Of a stretch of 40,138 bases of DNA, positions 18,320-27,788 are shown one piece after another. This stretch comes from Alphaproteobacteria bacterium (GTDB lineage Bacteria > Pseudomonadota > Alphaproteobacteria > Caulobacterales > Caulobacteraceae): the NCBI GenBank assembly GCA_003241825.1, contig QBLX01000001.1, positions 1 to 40,138 on the forward strand. The letters are read 5' to 3'. The first letter of the stretch is position 1. Each line of letters starts with the position of its first letter. A program made the translations under genes and the position numbers. A model generated the notes under the pieces. The model saw only the letters and a list, made by a program, of their open reading frames with translations. It had not been told where the DNA came from and did not search any database.

Positions 18320-19942
18320 TCAGAGCGCCCGGTATCTGAAGTTTCGGAAACGGGCCTCGCCCTCCCCTGCTGCATAGATAGCCGGCCGCAGCATCATGAA
18401 GCCGCCCCGCACATTCTGATTGTAGCCTGAGACCTCCATTCCCCGGTCGAACCTCTTCCAGGTCACGCCGTCGCTCGACGTATCGAAGAACACATTCTGG
18501 AAGGCGTTCGTCAGGCGAAGATGCAGCTGCGAGCCATGGTTGTGAGCGGGCCGTCCGCACTCGATGCCATATTGGTGGGTGACGTAGCGAGTCGGGTCGA
18601 AACCAAGCCCGGCGTAGAGTTGACGGTCATAGAACAGGATCAGCCCGGCAATCGTGCCCGGATCAATCTCGATCTCGCATTCCAACTCATAGGCCTGGTC
18701 CCCCTGAACGAAGGTCAATGGAGAGCAGTTGCTTGGCGCGGTGCCCTTGGCACGCATGTGCAGGACGCCGTCTTCACGTTTGAGGCGGGCCTTTTCGTTT
18801 AGCTGCGGGTCATAGAAGCTCCACTGGATCCCGAACTTGTCGCTGGAAAAATCGTCGGACAGCGCCATGCCATGCGGAAGCGCCTCCCCTCCCGCCGGCA
18901 TTGGCAGGGGCGTCGCGAGGTCGCCGCCTGTTGCACGGAACCAGCCATCATCCGTCCACTCGACAGGGTCCATGAGTGTCTGGCGACCCAGGCTCCAGTA
19001 GGCGTTTTCGTAGCCATGATAGACCATGTACCAATCGCCTGCCGGCCCCTCGACCAGAGTTGCATGGCCTCGAGACCACCATTTCTCCGCGCCCGAGCGG
19101 GTCCGGACGATCGGATTGTGGGGACAATCTTCCCAAGGTCCGTGGATGGTTCGCGATCTTGCTGCAATGACCATGTGGCCTGTCGGCGGCCCTGCCGTGC
19201 CGCCGACGGCCGTGATCATGTAGAAATACTCGCCCCGCCTCATCAGTTTAGGGCCTTCGGGCGAGAACCCTTCCACGATCCAGTCATCGGGGTAACGCCA
19301 CGGATCGTAGACGTGCTCCAGTTCGCCAGCGGTAGCCAAGCCGTCATCGGTTAGCCTCACACGATCGCCTCCGCTCAGGAACAGATAGCGTTTGCCGTCC
19401 TCGCCAACGACGTGACCCGGGTCGATGTGCCGGGGCAGCTTGAGGTCGATGGGCTCCGACCAGGGCCCCTCGATGTTGTCAGCCCATATCACGTAGTTTG
19501 ATCTGTAATCCGGCAGCCGTGCCGGAATGTAGACGTAATAGCGATCGCCATGTTTGCAGAGCTCCGGAGCCCAGACCGACCCGATGTTTGTGGTCAGCGC
19601 CGCGACGACAGGTTGCCAGTTCACCAGATCGCGTGACCGCCAGATATGTATCCCCGGAACCGACTCGAATGATGAGAAGGTCATGAAATAATCGTCCCCA
19701 TCCTTGAGGATCGTCGGATCCGGACGGTCACCGGACATGATGGGGTTCAGGAACGTCCCGTCGCCCAGATCAGCCTTGCGTTGGTTCTCGATTCCTCTTG
19801 CCCAGCGCATGTGGGCCCACTCGCGACCCAGGGGGGCAGCCTCCTGAATCGATTGGGCCTTGAGTGAACCGACGGGTAGCGCAGCAAGAGCGACGCCACC
19901 GAGGAGGTTCGACAAAGCAGCACGGCGGTGAAGGGATGGCAT
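18320..19942 (-). CDS. Glycoside hydrolase family 43-type protein with C-terminal beta-sandwich (beta-xylosidase C-terminal/DUF1349-like)
   Basis: NPIMSGDRPDPTILKDGDDYFMTFSSFESVPGIHIWRSRDLVNWQPV..SVWAPELCKHGDRYYVY..EGFSPEGPKLMRRGEYFYMITAVGGT: five-bladed propeller GH43 motifs. C-terminal LSDDFSSDKFGIQWSFYDP and GLILFYDRQLYAGLGFD. Confidence 0.9.
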   Translation of the reverse strand: MPSLHRRAALSNLLGGVALAALPVGSLKAQSIQEAAPLGREWAHMRWARGIENQRKADLGDGTFLNPIMSGDRPDPTILKDGDDYFMTFSSFESVPGIHIWRSRDLVNWQPVVAALTTNIGSVWAPELCKHGDRYYVYIPARLPDYRSNYVIWADNIEGPWSEPIDLKLPRHIDPGHVVGEDGKRYLFLSGGDRVRLTDDGLATAGELEHVYDPWRYPDDWIVEGFSPEGPKLMRRGEYFYMITAVGGTAGPPTGHMVIAARSRTIHGPWEDCPHNPIVRTRSGAEKWWSRGHATLVEGPAGDWYMVYHGYENAYWSLGRQTLMDPVEWTDDGWFRATGGDLATPLPMPAGGEALPHGMALSDDFSSDKFGIQWSFYDPQLNEKARLKREDGVLHMRAKGTAPSNCSPLTFVQGDQAYELECEIEIDPGTIAGLILFYDRQLYAGLGFDPTRYVTHQYGIECGRPAHNHGSQLHLRLTNAFQNVFFDTSSDGVTWKRFDRGMEVSGYNQNVRGGFMMLRPAIYAAGEGEARFRNFRYRAL

Positions 19943-20209
19943 CGCGGACCTCGTGGATGGATCAAAGACAAGGGTGGCCGCGAGCGGACCGAAGACGTGA
20001 TAGCCGGGGCCATAGTGCCCGGGCAGCCCCCGTGAGTTCCGGCCCGTGCGCGATGGAAAGACCGGGAGCCTGACACATGCTGCTCGCCATGCCGCACCTC
20101 CCTTTGCGAGCCAGGATGATCAGACGGGCTTCGTCGGCCAACCTGCCAGGCACTGATCTCTCAACCATGATATGATAATACTTTTCGTCGGAAATCTAGG
20201 GAGGGAATA

Positions 20210-23200
20210 ATGGTCCGTTGGTCCTGGCTGGCCGCAGCGTCATGGCTGCTGTCGACCACCGTCACCGCTCAGGTCCCGGATCCGCTCGCTGGCTGGAATG
20301 CGCCGCCAATAGACTTTTCACATGCCGGTTATCTCGGCGGCGGCGTTCTGCTGCCGCAGCCACTGGCGACGATCCTTGTCGCTCCCGGTCCGGGTGACGA
20401 TACCGACCGTGTCATGGCGGCAGTGCGGCAAGTCGAACAGCGTCCGTACGACCCGCAGGGCAGACGCGGGGTCGTGCAGTTGGAGCCAGGAGAGTTTCAG
20501 ATTGGTGGCCAGCTTCGCCTTGAATCCGGCGGCGTCATTTTGCGGGGTGCGGGAAGCGACATCGACGGGACGCTTCTGATCGCGACCGGCCATGATCGTC
20601 GCGCCCTGATTCGCATCGCTGGACCGTCAGGAAACCTGATAAGGGTTGGGGTGCCGCGCCCCGTATCCGCACCGGCCGGGGTCGGAACCAGAACGGTGGA
20701 GCTCGACGACGTCACCGGCCTCTCGGTCGGCGAGGCAGTCGTCTTGCGTCGTGCAAGCTCGGCCGACTGGATTGCGAGCCTGGGGATGGACGCCTTCGTT
20801 GGCTGGCGGCCGGAGTCCCGATTGAACTGGGAGCCGGGATCACGGGACGTCGTCTGGGACAGGCGGATCGTTGCCATTGATGGCAACAGCGTAACGCTGG
20901 ACGCACCCCTGACCATGGCGATTGGCGGGCCTGGCGAAGTGACGCTGGCGACAGGAGCATCGGTTACGCGCATCGGCGAAATCGGCGTGGAGCATCTGCG
21001 AATGATCTCCCGGTCCGACCCTGCCCGAGAAGCGGATGAGGATCACAGCTGGTTCGGCATCTCGATCGACAGCGCGGAAGACAGCTGGGTCAGCAACGTG
21101 GTGGCGACGGGTTTCGTCAGTTCCGTCGTGGACCTCGGCGCGACGAGTCGGAGGATCACGGTGCAGGACGTGTCCGCCTCCGACCCCGTGTCTGAGCTGG
21201 GCGGTCTACGACGGCGGGTTTTCTACTCCGCAGGCCAGCAGACCCTCTTCGTTCGCTGCAACAGCCGCGACGGCATCCACGACTTTGGTTTCGGTCACGC
21301 TGCGGCCGGACCCAATGTGTTTCTGGATTGCGAAGCGACGAACGCCAATGGCGACAGCGGAACTCTGGAGAGCTGGGCTTCGGGAGCCTTGTTTGACAGC
21401 GTAAAGGTCCGCGGGAACGCCTTGAACCTCACCCATCGCGGACGTGACGGTCAAGGCGTGGGCTGGTCGGCTGCAAACTCGATCCTCTGGAACTGCGAGG
21501 CAACCGATGTCGAAGTCCGCACACCGCCCGGCGCAATGAATGCGGCGATCGGCTGCCGCGGCGAACTGACGGGAGACGGCGCGCTTGAAGATCCGCGGAT
21601 CCAGCCCGGGCGGGATTTTTATCGGGCTCAGCCAAAGTCGCCCTCAAGCCTGTATCGTGCGCAACTGGAGAGGCGGTTGGGACCGGACGCGCTGACCAGC
21701 CTTGCACCGGTGCGTGTTCCGTTGATCCCGCCCTCAACGCCGCGCCTGAGCGAAGCCGACGTCGCGAAACATGTTGCGGACTCCCGTATCCCCACTCAGA
21801 GCCACCCGCTGACACTTACAGGCGGTCAGTTTCTGATCGACGGAAAGCCCGCCCTTACGAGGCGAATCGGCTTTTCGTTCTTTCAGGCCCAGATGGTCCC
21901 GGTCCTTGCGCCGTCTTTCGGGCCGGCACTGACCCGTTTTGCTCCCGGCCTTGAGGGCGTCGGCCTTACCGACGATCTGGAGGCACTGGCAGGCAGCCTG
22001 GGGACGGGCGACTATGTAGTTCACAACTATGGCCTTTGGTATGATCGGCGCAGGGTTGATCACGACTTCTACGGTTCGCCCGATCAGCGCACTGGCGAAG
22101 TCTGGGGCCCGTTCATGGAGGTTCCCTGGGCCCGGAGCGGCGAAGGACGTGCCTGGGATGGCCTCAGCAAATATGATCTGACGCGTTTCAACCCCTGGTT
22201 CTTTGATCGCATCGCGCAGTTTGCGGACCAGGCCGAGAACCAGGGCGTCGTTCTCTTTCATAAATTCTACATGCAGCATTGGCTGCTCGAAAGCCGGTCA
22301 CACTACGTCGACTTCCCTTGGCGTCCGGTCAATTCCCTGCAGGCGACCGGCATGCCCAATGAGGTTCCTGCGTCCGAAACCTTCTGGGATGTGTCTGACG
22401 AACAGAGGCAAAATCTTCACCGGCTCTACATCCGGCATACCCTGGAGGCACTGAGAGGGCGCACGAATGTCATCTACGGGCTCGACCCGGAATACACGGG
22501 GCCGCTCTCGTTCGTACAATTCTGGCTGGACACGATCGCCGACTGGGAAGGCGAAACCGGGCAGTCAGTCCGGGTCGCTGTCGAGGTTCCGAAAGACCAG
22601 ATGGATGCCTTGCTGGCCGACCCTGTACGATCCCGGATGATCGATGCGATTGGCTTTCATCACTGGGTCTATCGGCCGGATGGAGCGCTATTCGCGATCA
22701 AGGGCGGCCTGAACCGGGCACCCCGACAACAGGTCGATGCCATCGCCTTGCCCGCCGAGCTGGAGGGTCAGGCGGACCCTGGCGCGGTTCGTCGCGCCCT
22801 CTGGCGTTCGACCCCGGCCATGCGCTACCGGGCCTACAGGGAATACCGCGATCAGGGCCCGGAACGGGCCATCATCGGGGCCGCGGACGATTTCCCGGCG
22901 TTCAGCCTGGCATGGGAAGGCGCATTGCCAGCCGCGTTCAGGGCCACGCTTCGACTTGACCCATCTTTGCTGCAAGCGACAGGGACGGCCTGGGCCATGT
23001 CAGCCCGTGACACCATCGTGGTGTTCAGCATGAGCGGCGCCGCAGTAAACCTCGAACGGCCGTTGACCGCGGATACGTCGGCGCGGTGGATCGGTCAGAA
23101 TGGCGAGTCTGTGCTCACCACCCTCCCCGCTGCGGCGCACCAACTCAGCCCACCGACCGGGCTGATGTATGCGCCCTGGGCTGTCGTCCTCCAGATCAAG

Positions 23201-23215
23201 AGCGGCGAACGTTAG
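20210..23215 (+). CDS. Two-module secreted protein: pectate lyase-like right-handed beta-helix N-terminus plus DUF6298-like putative TIM-barrel C-terminus
   Basis: Signal peptide; AGYLGGGVLLP..ILVAPGPGDDTDRVMAAVRQVEQ..VVQLEPGEFQIGGQLRLESGGVILRGAG beta-helix start; second half HPLTLTGGQFLIDGKPALTRRIGFSFFQAQ..NVIYGLDPEYTGPLSFVQFWLDTIADWEGETG..AIGFHHWVY. RBS GGGAGGGAATA before ATG. Confidence 0.75.
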   Translation: MVRWSWLAAASWLLSTTVTAQVPDPLAGWNAPPIDFSHAGYLGGGVLLPQPLATILVAPGPGDDTDRVMAAVRQVEQRPYDPQGRRGVVQLEPGEFQIGGQLRLESGGVILRGAGSDIDGTLLIATGHDRRALIRIAGPSGNLIRVGVPRPVSAPAGVGTRTVELDDVTGLSVGEAVVLRRASSADWIASLGMDAFVGWRPESRLNWEPGSRDVVWDRRIVAIDGNSVTLDAPLTMAIGGPGEVTLATGASVTRIGEIGVEHLRMISRSDPAREADEDHSWFGISIDSAEDSWVSNVVATGFVSSVVDLGATSRRITVQDVSASDPVSELGGLRRRVFYSAGQQTLFVRCNSRDGIHDFGFGHAAAGPNVFLDCEATNANGDSGTLESWASGALFDSVKVRGNALNLTHRGRDGQGVGWSAANSILWNCEATDVEVRTPPGAMNAAIGCRGELTGDGALEDPRIQPGRDFYRAQPKSPSSLYRAQLERRLGPDALTSLAPVRVPLIPPSTPRLSEADVAKHVADSRIPTQSHPLTLTGGQFLIDGKPALTRRIGFSFFQAQMVPVLAPSFGPALTRFAPGLEGVGLTDDLEALAGSLGTGDYVVHNYGLWYDRRRVDHDFYGSPDQRTGEVWGPFMEVPWARSGEGRAWDGLSKYDLTRFNPWFFDRIAQFADQAENQGVVLFHKFYMQHWLLESRSHYVDFPWRPVNSLQATGMPNEVPASETFWDVSDEQRQNLHRLYIRHTLEALRGRTNVIYGLDPEYTGPLSFVQFWLDTIADWEGETGQSVRVAVEVPKDQMDALLADPVRSRMIDAIGFHHWVYRPDGALFAIKGGLNRAPRQQVDAIALPAELEGQADPGAVRRALWRSTPAMRYRAYREYRDQGPERAIIGAADDFPAFSLAWEGALPAAFRATLRLDPSLLQATGTAWAMSARDTIVVFSMSGAAVNLERPLTADTSARWIGQNGESVLTTLPAAAHQLSPPTGLMYAPWAVVLQIKSGER

Positions 23216-23288
23216 AGACCATTGGCTTGACGGACCCTGCGGTTTGCCGCGACTTCGCAAATCCGACCCATATCTGCGGTGACCTTAT

Positions 23289-24293
23289 ATGATCGACGAC
23301 GACCGCAAACCGACCATCGGTGATGTGGCTCGCCTTGCAGGCGTATCGCCGATGACTGTGTCGCGCGTCATCAACGAGAGCGCGCGTGTCAGGCCCGAAA
23401 CCAGAACCAGGGTCGAGACTGTGATCGCCGCTACGGGCTACGCGCCAGACCCGGCAGCAAGGATCCTTGCAAGGGCCGGAGCCGGTCGGATCGGGCTGCT
23501 GTATGCAAACCCAAGCAATGCCTATCTGGCCGAGGTGCTGGCGGGTGCCCTGTCAGGTGCGCGTGCCGCCGGTCTGTTTCTATTGATTGAGCCATCCCGC
23601 GCCGGAGACCCGGTCGCAGAACGTCTGGCCGTCTCTCGCCTCGTAGCCGGTGGAGCCCAAGGCCTGATCGTACCGCCTCCGCTCGGAGAATCCCCTGCGA
23701 CGCTGCAGGCGATTTCGAAGGCGGGCTTGCCTGCCGTGGTTCTGGCGGCACCCGCGCACCTTGCCGACCTCGTCAGCCTGCGCGTCGACGACAGCGCAGC
23801 GGCTCGCCAGATGACCGAGTATCTCATGAGCCTCGGCCACAGATGTATCGGCTTCATTCAAGGGCCGGACGACCAGAGCGCGAGCGCGGAGCGTCGGAGG
23901 GGGGCAGAAGAAGCCGTGGCGCTGCAGCCCGATGCCCGGCTATCAGTCGTGGCAGGGGACTTCACGTATCGCTCCGGGCTGGAGGCGGCTCGTGTCCTGC
24001 TGGCGCAATCACCGAGACCGACCGCGATCTTTGCCAGCAACGACGACATGGCTTCGGGCGCATTGGCGGCGATTCACGGTGCCGGACTGGACACTCCGGG
24101 GGATGTGTCCGTTGCCGGCTTTGATGACAGCTATGTTGCAGCCAGTTCCTGGCCCACCCTGACCACCATCCGCCAACCCGCAGCAGAGATGGCGCACGAG
24201 GCGGCCATTCGCCTGGCTCGACCGGGGGACGCACCCCTGCCGGTACGGCATTTGCTGATTATCCGGGAAAGCACCGCCCCCGTCGCCGATTGA
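23289..24293 (+). CDS. LacI-family transcriptional regulator (candidate XylR)
   Basis: PTIGDVARLAGVSPMTVSRVINESARVRPETRTRVETVIAATGYAPDPAAR HTH; periplasmic-binding-like C-terminus FASNDDMASGALAAIHGAGLDTPGDVSVAGFDDS. Confidence 0.93.
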   Translation: MIDDDRKPTIGDVARLAGVSPMTVSRVINESARVRPETRTRVETVIAATGYAPDPAARILARAGAGRIGLLYANPSNAYLAEVLAGALSGARAAGLFLLIEPSRAGDPVAERLAVSRLVAGGAQGLIVPPPLGESPATLQAISKAGLPAVVLAAPAHLADLVSLRVDDSAAARQMTEYLMSLGHRCIGFIQGPDDQSASAERRRGAEEAVALQPDARLSVVAGDFTYRSGLEAARVLLAQSPRPTAIFASNDDMASGALAAIHGAGLDTPGDVSVAGFDDSYVAASSWPTLTTIRQPAAEMAHEAAIRLARPGDAPLPVRHLLIIRESTAPVAD

Positions 24294-24313
24294 CATTCGC
24301 CATCCCGCTAGTG

Positions 24314-24329
24314 ATGTTACCGCTAACAT
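24314..24329. promoter_or_regulatory. LacI-type operator ATGTTACCGCTAACAT upstream of the xylX-like gene
   Basis: 16-nt inverted repeat with one mismatched pair and a central CG, as in LacI-family operators. Lies between the lacI-type gene and the xylX-like start. Confidence 0.65.
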
Positions 24330-24338
24330 ATCGCCAGA

Positions 24339-25487
24339 ATGCCGATGCGGGTGCCCTTGAAACTGATCAACGACATGCCCGAAGACTGGCGCGACGGGTT
24401 CTTCATGGGGCGGTTGCTGCTGGCCGAAGGCCCGACGCCGGTCGTTGTCCGGGGCGGTGAGGTTTTCGACATTTCCGCGACCGCGCCCACGACTGCCCAA
24501 GCCATTGCAGAAGGTGGTCTGGAGGCTCTGGTCGGGCCGTCGCTGGGTCGGCTCGAAGATCTGAACCTGACAGACACCTCCACCATTCCACGCCTGCTTT
24601 CGCCGCTGGACCTTCAGTGCGTGAAGGCGTCGGGCGTCACGTTCGCCGTCTCTGCCATTGAGCGCGTGATCGAGGAGCGGGCCCGAGGTGACGCCGCGGC
24701 GGCGCAGACCATCCGTGCCAGGCTCGCTGATCGGATTGGCGCCGACCTGTCGGCGGTAAAGCCAGGTTCCGCCGAAGCCATGGCCCTCAAGGTCGTGCTG
24801 ATCGGCGAAGGCTTGTGGTCGCAATATCTCGAGGTGGCTATCGGGAAGGACGCAGAAATCTTCACCAAGGCACCTGTTCTTGCCTCGGTCGGCTGGGGTG
24901 ATCAGGTCGGCGTAAGGTCCGACAGCGACTGGAACAATCCCGAGCCCGAGGTCGTCCTCATCTGCGATCCTGACGGTCAAGCCATCGGCGCGGCGCTGGG
25001 GAATGACGTCAATCTGCGAGACGTGGAAGGGCGGTCGGCGCTGCTGCTGGGCAAGGCCAAGGACAACAATGCGTCCGCTGCCGTCGGCCCCTGGATCCGG
25101 CTGTTCGACAAGAGTTTCGGGATCGATGATGTCCGGGACGCGATTGTGTCACTGAGCGTCAACGGGGACGACGGCTTCGAGCTTACGGGCCAGTCATCCA
25201 TGCGTCTGATCAGCCGCGATCCGCTTGACCTTGCAGCGCAGACCCTGTCGTCGTCGCATCAGTACCCCGACGGGTTCGCCCTTTATCTTGGCACCATGTT
25301 CGCGCCGATCGACGACCGCGACGCACCCGGCGAAGGGTTCACCCACAAGGCTGGCGATCGGGTCTGCGTGTCGTCGCCCAGGCTTGGTACCTTGCGAAAT
25401 ACGGTCGCCGCTTGCGAGGACGCCCCTCCCTGGACGTTCGGCATATCCGCCTTGATGGCCAACCTGGCAGGGCGGGATCTGTTGTGA
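24339..25487 (+). CDS. xylX: Fumarylacetoacetate hydrolase-family 2-keto-3-deoxy-pentonate dehydratase, XylX-like
   Basis: KASGVTFAVSAIERVIEERARGD..LWSQYLEVAIGKDAEIFTKAP..GWGDQVGVRSDSDWNNPEPEVVLICD..GNDVNLRDVEGRSALLLGKAKDNNAS..HQYPDGFALYLGTMFAPIDDRD. Recognised as like the Caulobacter XylX family, with pathway context. Confidence 0.82.
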   Translation: MPMRVPLKLINDMPEDWRDGFFMGRLLLAEGPTPVVVRGGEVFDISATAPTTAQAIAEGGLEALVGPSLGRLEDLNLTDTSTIPRLLSPLDLQCVKASGVTFAVSAIERVIEERARGDAAAAQTIRARLADRIGADLSAVKPGSAEAMALKVVLIGEGLWSQYLEVAIGKDAEIFTKAPVLASVGWGDQVGVRSDSDWNNPEPEVVLICDPDGQAIGAALGNDVNLRDVEGRSALLLGKAKDNNASAAVGPWIRLFDKSFGIDDVRDAIVSLSVNGDDGFELTGQSSMRLISRDPLDLAAQTLSSSHQYPDGFALYLGTMFAPIDDRDAPGEGFTHKAGDRVCVSSPRLGTLRNTVAACEDAPPWTFGISALMANLAGRDLL

Positions 25488-26242
25488 GCAGCGCGATCTA
25501 CCCTTCCCTGCGAGGCCGGCTGGTGGTGGTCACCGGTGGAGGCAGCGGCATCGGCGCCGCCCTGACCGAAGGCTTTGCTCGCCAGGGAGCGAGGGTTTTC
25601 TTTCTCGATATTGCCGAGCAAGCCTCGCAGGCCCTCAAGCAAGACCTGACAGGTTGCGATCCGCCGCCCGAATTCCGCGCCTGCGACTTGCAGAATATCG
25701 AGGCCCTTCAGGCCACCCTTTCTGACATCAATGTCGACCATGGGCCGATCGATGTTCTCGTGAACAACGCTGCCAATGACGACCGGCATGCTCTTGCCGA
25801 CGTCACCCCGGCCTATTGGGACGAGCGCATCGGGGTCAATCTGCGTCACCTCTATTTCGCGGCCCAGGCGGTTGCGCCCGGGATGAGGGATCGGGGCCGG
25901 GGCGTGATTCTCAATCTCGGTTCCATCAGCTGGCACCTCGGTTTGCCAGACCTGTCGATCTACGAAACAGCAAAGGCTGGCATCGAGGGCATGACACGGG
26001 CTCTTGCGCGCGAACTTGGAACGGACGGCGTCCGGGTCGTCTGCATCGTTCCTGGCAATGTGCGAACGCCCCGCCAGATGCAATGGTACACGCCCGAGGG
26101 AGAGGCGGAGATCGTCGCCGCGCAATGCCTGAAGGGCCGGATAGAACCGATGGATGTCGCGGCTCTTGCGCTGTTTCTGGCCTCGGACGACGCTCGCTAC
26201 ATCACGGGCCACGAGTATTTTCTGGACGCTGGCTGGCGTTAG
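25484..26242 (+). CDS. xylB: SDR-family D-xylose (or L-arabinose) 1-dehydrogenase, XylB-like
   Basis: Start GTG 25484 overlaps the xylX stop (GTGA). SSAIYPSLRGRLVVVTGGGSGIGAALTEGFARQGARVFFLDIAEQ..VNNAANDDRHALADVTPAYWDERIGVNLRHLYFAAQAVAPGM..GSISWHLGLPDLSIYETAKAGIEGMTRALARELG is highly reminiscent of Caulobacter XylB. Confidence 0.87.
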   Translation: MSSAIYPSLRGRLVVVTGGGSGIGAALTEGFARQGARVFFLDIAEQASQALKQDLTGCDPPPEFRACDLQNIEALQATLSDINVDHGPIDVLVNNAANDDRHALADVTPAYWDERIGVNLRHLYFAAQAVAPGMRDRGRGVILNLGSISWHLGLPDLSIYETAKAGIEGMTRALARELGTDGVRVVCIVPGNVRTPRQMQWYTPEGEAEIVAAQCLKGRIEPMDVAALALFLASDDARYITGHEYFLDAGWR

Positions 26243-26284
26243 CCGGTCGTCACAATAACGGGCCGAAAGGGTCCACGGGGGAGA

Positions 26285-27724
26285 ATGGGCATGGCAGGAT
26301 CAACGGGAGGATCAGGTCCGGATATTGCGGGCAACGAGGAGGTCAACATGGCCTTCATTGCCCTGATCGTCGCTGTGGCGACGATCGGCGGATTTATGTT
26401 CGGCTATGACTCCGGGGTCATCAATGGAACCCAGGAAGGGCTGGAAAGCGCCTTCAACCTTTCAGCGCTTGGAACGGGCTTCAACGTCGGGGCCATCTTG
26501 CTGGGCTGCGCGGTCGGCGCCTTTGTCGCCGGGCGGCTTGCCGATCTCTCCGGACGCAAGACCGTCATGCTCATTGCCGCTGTGCTGTTCATCGTGAGTG
26601 CCCTCTGGGCTGGAGCGGCGAACTCCTCAGCCCATTTCATCATGGCTCGCTTCGTCGGTGGCCTTGGGGTCGGGGCAGCCAGTGTGCTGGCACCGGCCTA
26701 TATCTCGGAAGTCACGCCGGCATCGATGCGTGGACGGCTGTCCAGCGTGCAGCAGATCATGATCATCACGGGCCTGACGGGTGCCTTCGTTGCCAACTAT
26801 TCGCTTGCCGCAACAGCCGGCGGATCGACTGCTGAATTCTGGCTGGGCTTCCCTGCGTGGCGCTGGATGTTCTGGCTGCAGGTCGTGCCTGCGACGATCT
26901 ATCTGTTTGCCCTGCTGCTCATTCCCGAGAGCCCCCGCTTCCTCGTTGTGAAGAACCGCGAGGCCGAGGCAGAAGCCGTTCTGGCCAAGCTGTTTGGCGC
27001 TGCTACTGGCGCGCGCAAGGTCGCGGAAATCCGCGCCTCGCTTGCCGCCGACCACAAACCGAGCTTCCGGGACCTGCTGGATCCGATAACACGCAAGGTG
27101 CGCCCGATCGTATGGGCTGGCCTGATCCTCGCCGTCTTCCAGCAGCTCGTCGGGATCAACATCGTCTTCTATTACGGAGCGACCCTGTGGCAGTCCGTGG
27201 GCTTTTCCGAGAACGACGCCCTGTTGATCAATATCGGCTCGGGCGTTCTTTCGATTGTCGCTTGCCTCGCCGCTGTTTCGGTCATCGACAAGATAGGGCG
27301 CAAGCCTTTGCTCCTGATTGGATCGGCCGGAATGTTCGTCACCCTGGCTGTTGTCGCCTGGTGCTTCTCTCAGGCCCAGACTGTCGACGGCGCGGTTGCA
27401 CTTCCCGACTCGGTCGGACTCGTCGCTCTGATCGCTGCCAATGCGTACGTCGTCTTCTTCAACCTGAGCTGGGGGCCCGTGATGTGGGTCATGCTGGGTG
27501 AAATGTTCCCGAACCAGATGCGCGGCTCCGCACTCGCCGTCGCTGGTTTCGCCCAGTGGATCGCCAACTTTGCCATCTCTGTCAGCTTCCCGACCATGGC
27601 TGCGGGCCTCGGCCTGCCGCTGACCTACGGTTTCTATGCCGCCAGTGCACTTGTCTCCTATTTCCTTGTTCAAGCTTGGGTAAAGGAAACAAGGGGCCGC
27701 GAACTGGAAGACATGACCGGCTGA
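26285..27724 (+). CDS. MFS sugar porter (xylose/arabinose transporter-like)
   Basis: GGFMFGYDSGVINGTQEGL; GRLADLSGRKTVML; PAYISEVTPASMRGRLSSVQQIMIITG; FQQLVGINIVFYYGATLW; IDKIGRKPLLLIGSAGM; PESPRFL: sugar porter signatures. Start could be 26291. Confidence 0.93.
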   Translation: MGMAGSTGGSGPDIAGNEEVNMAFIALIVAVATIGGFMFGYDSGVINGTQEGLESAFNLSALGTGFNVGAILLGCAVGAFVAGRLADLSGRKTVMLIAAVLFIVSALWAGAANSSAHFIMARFVGGLGVGAASVLAPAYISEVTPASMRGRLSSVQQIMIITGLTGAFVANYSLAATAGGSTAEFWLGFPAWRWMFWLQVVPATIYLFALLLIPESPRFLVVKNREAEAEAVLAKLFGAATGARKVAEIRASLAADHKPSFRDLLDPITRKVRPIVWAGLILAVFQQLVGINIVFYYGATLWQSVGFSENDALLINIGSGVLSIVACLAAVSVIDKIGRKPLLLIGSAGMFVTLAVVAWCFSQAQTVDGAVALPDSVGLVALIAANAYVVFFNLSWGPVMWVMLGEMFPNQMRGSALAVAGFAQWIANFAISVSFPTMAAGLGLPLTYGFYAASALVSYFLVQAWVKETRGRELEDMTG

Positions 27725-27740
27725 CCTCCACTTCCCTTGT

Positions 27741-27765
27741 CCGGCGGCGCTCCCCCCGCCGCCGG
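27741..27765. other. Intra-operon GC-rich hairpin
   Basis: ccggcggcg-ctccccc-cgccgccgg, 9-bp perfect stem and 7-nt loop, between the transporter stop and the next gene start; no T-tract. Confidence 0.55.
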
Positions 27766-27788
27766 CTCCAGCTTGCCAGGACCCTGCC

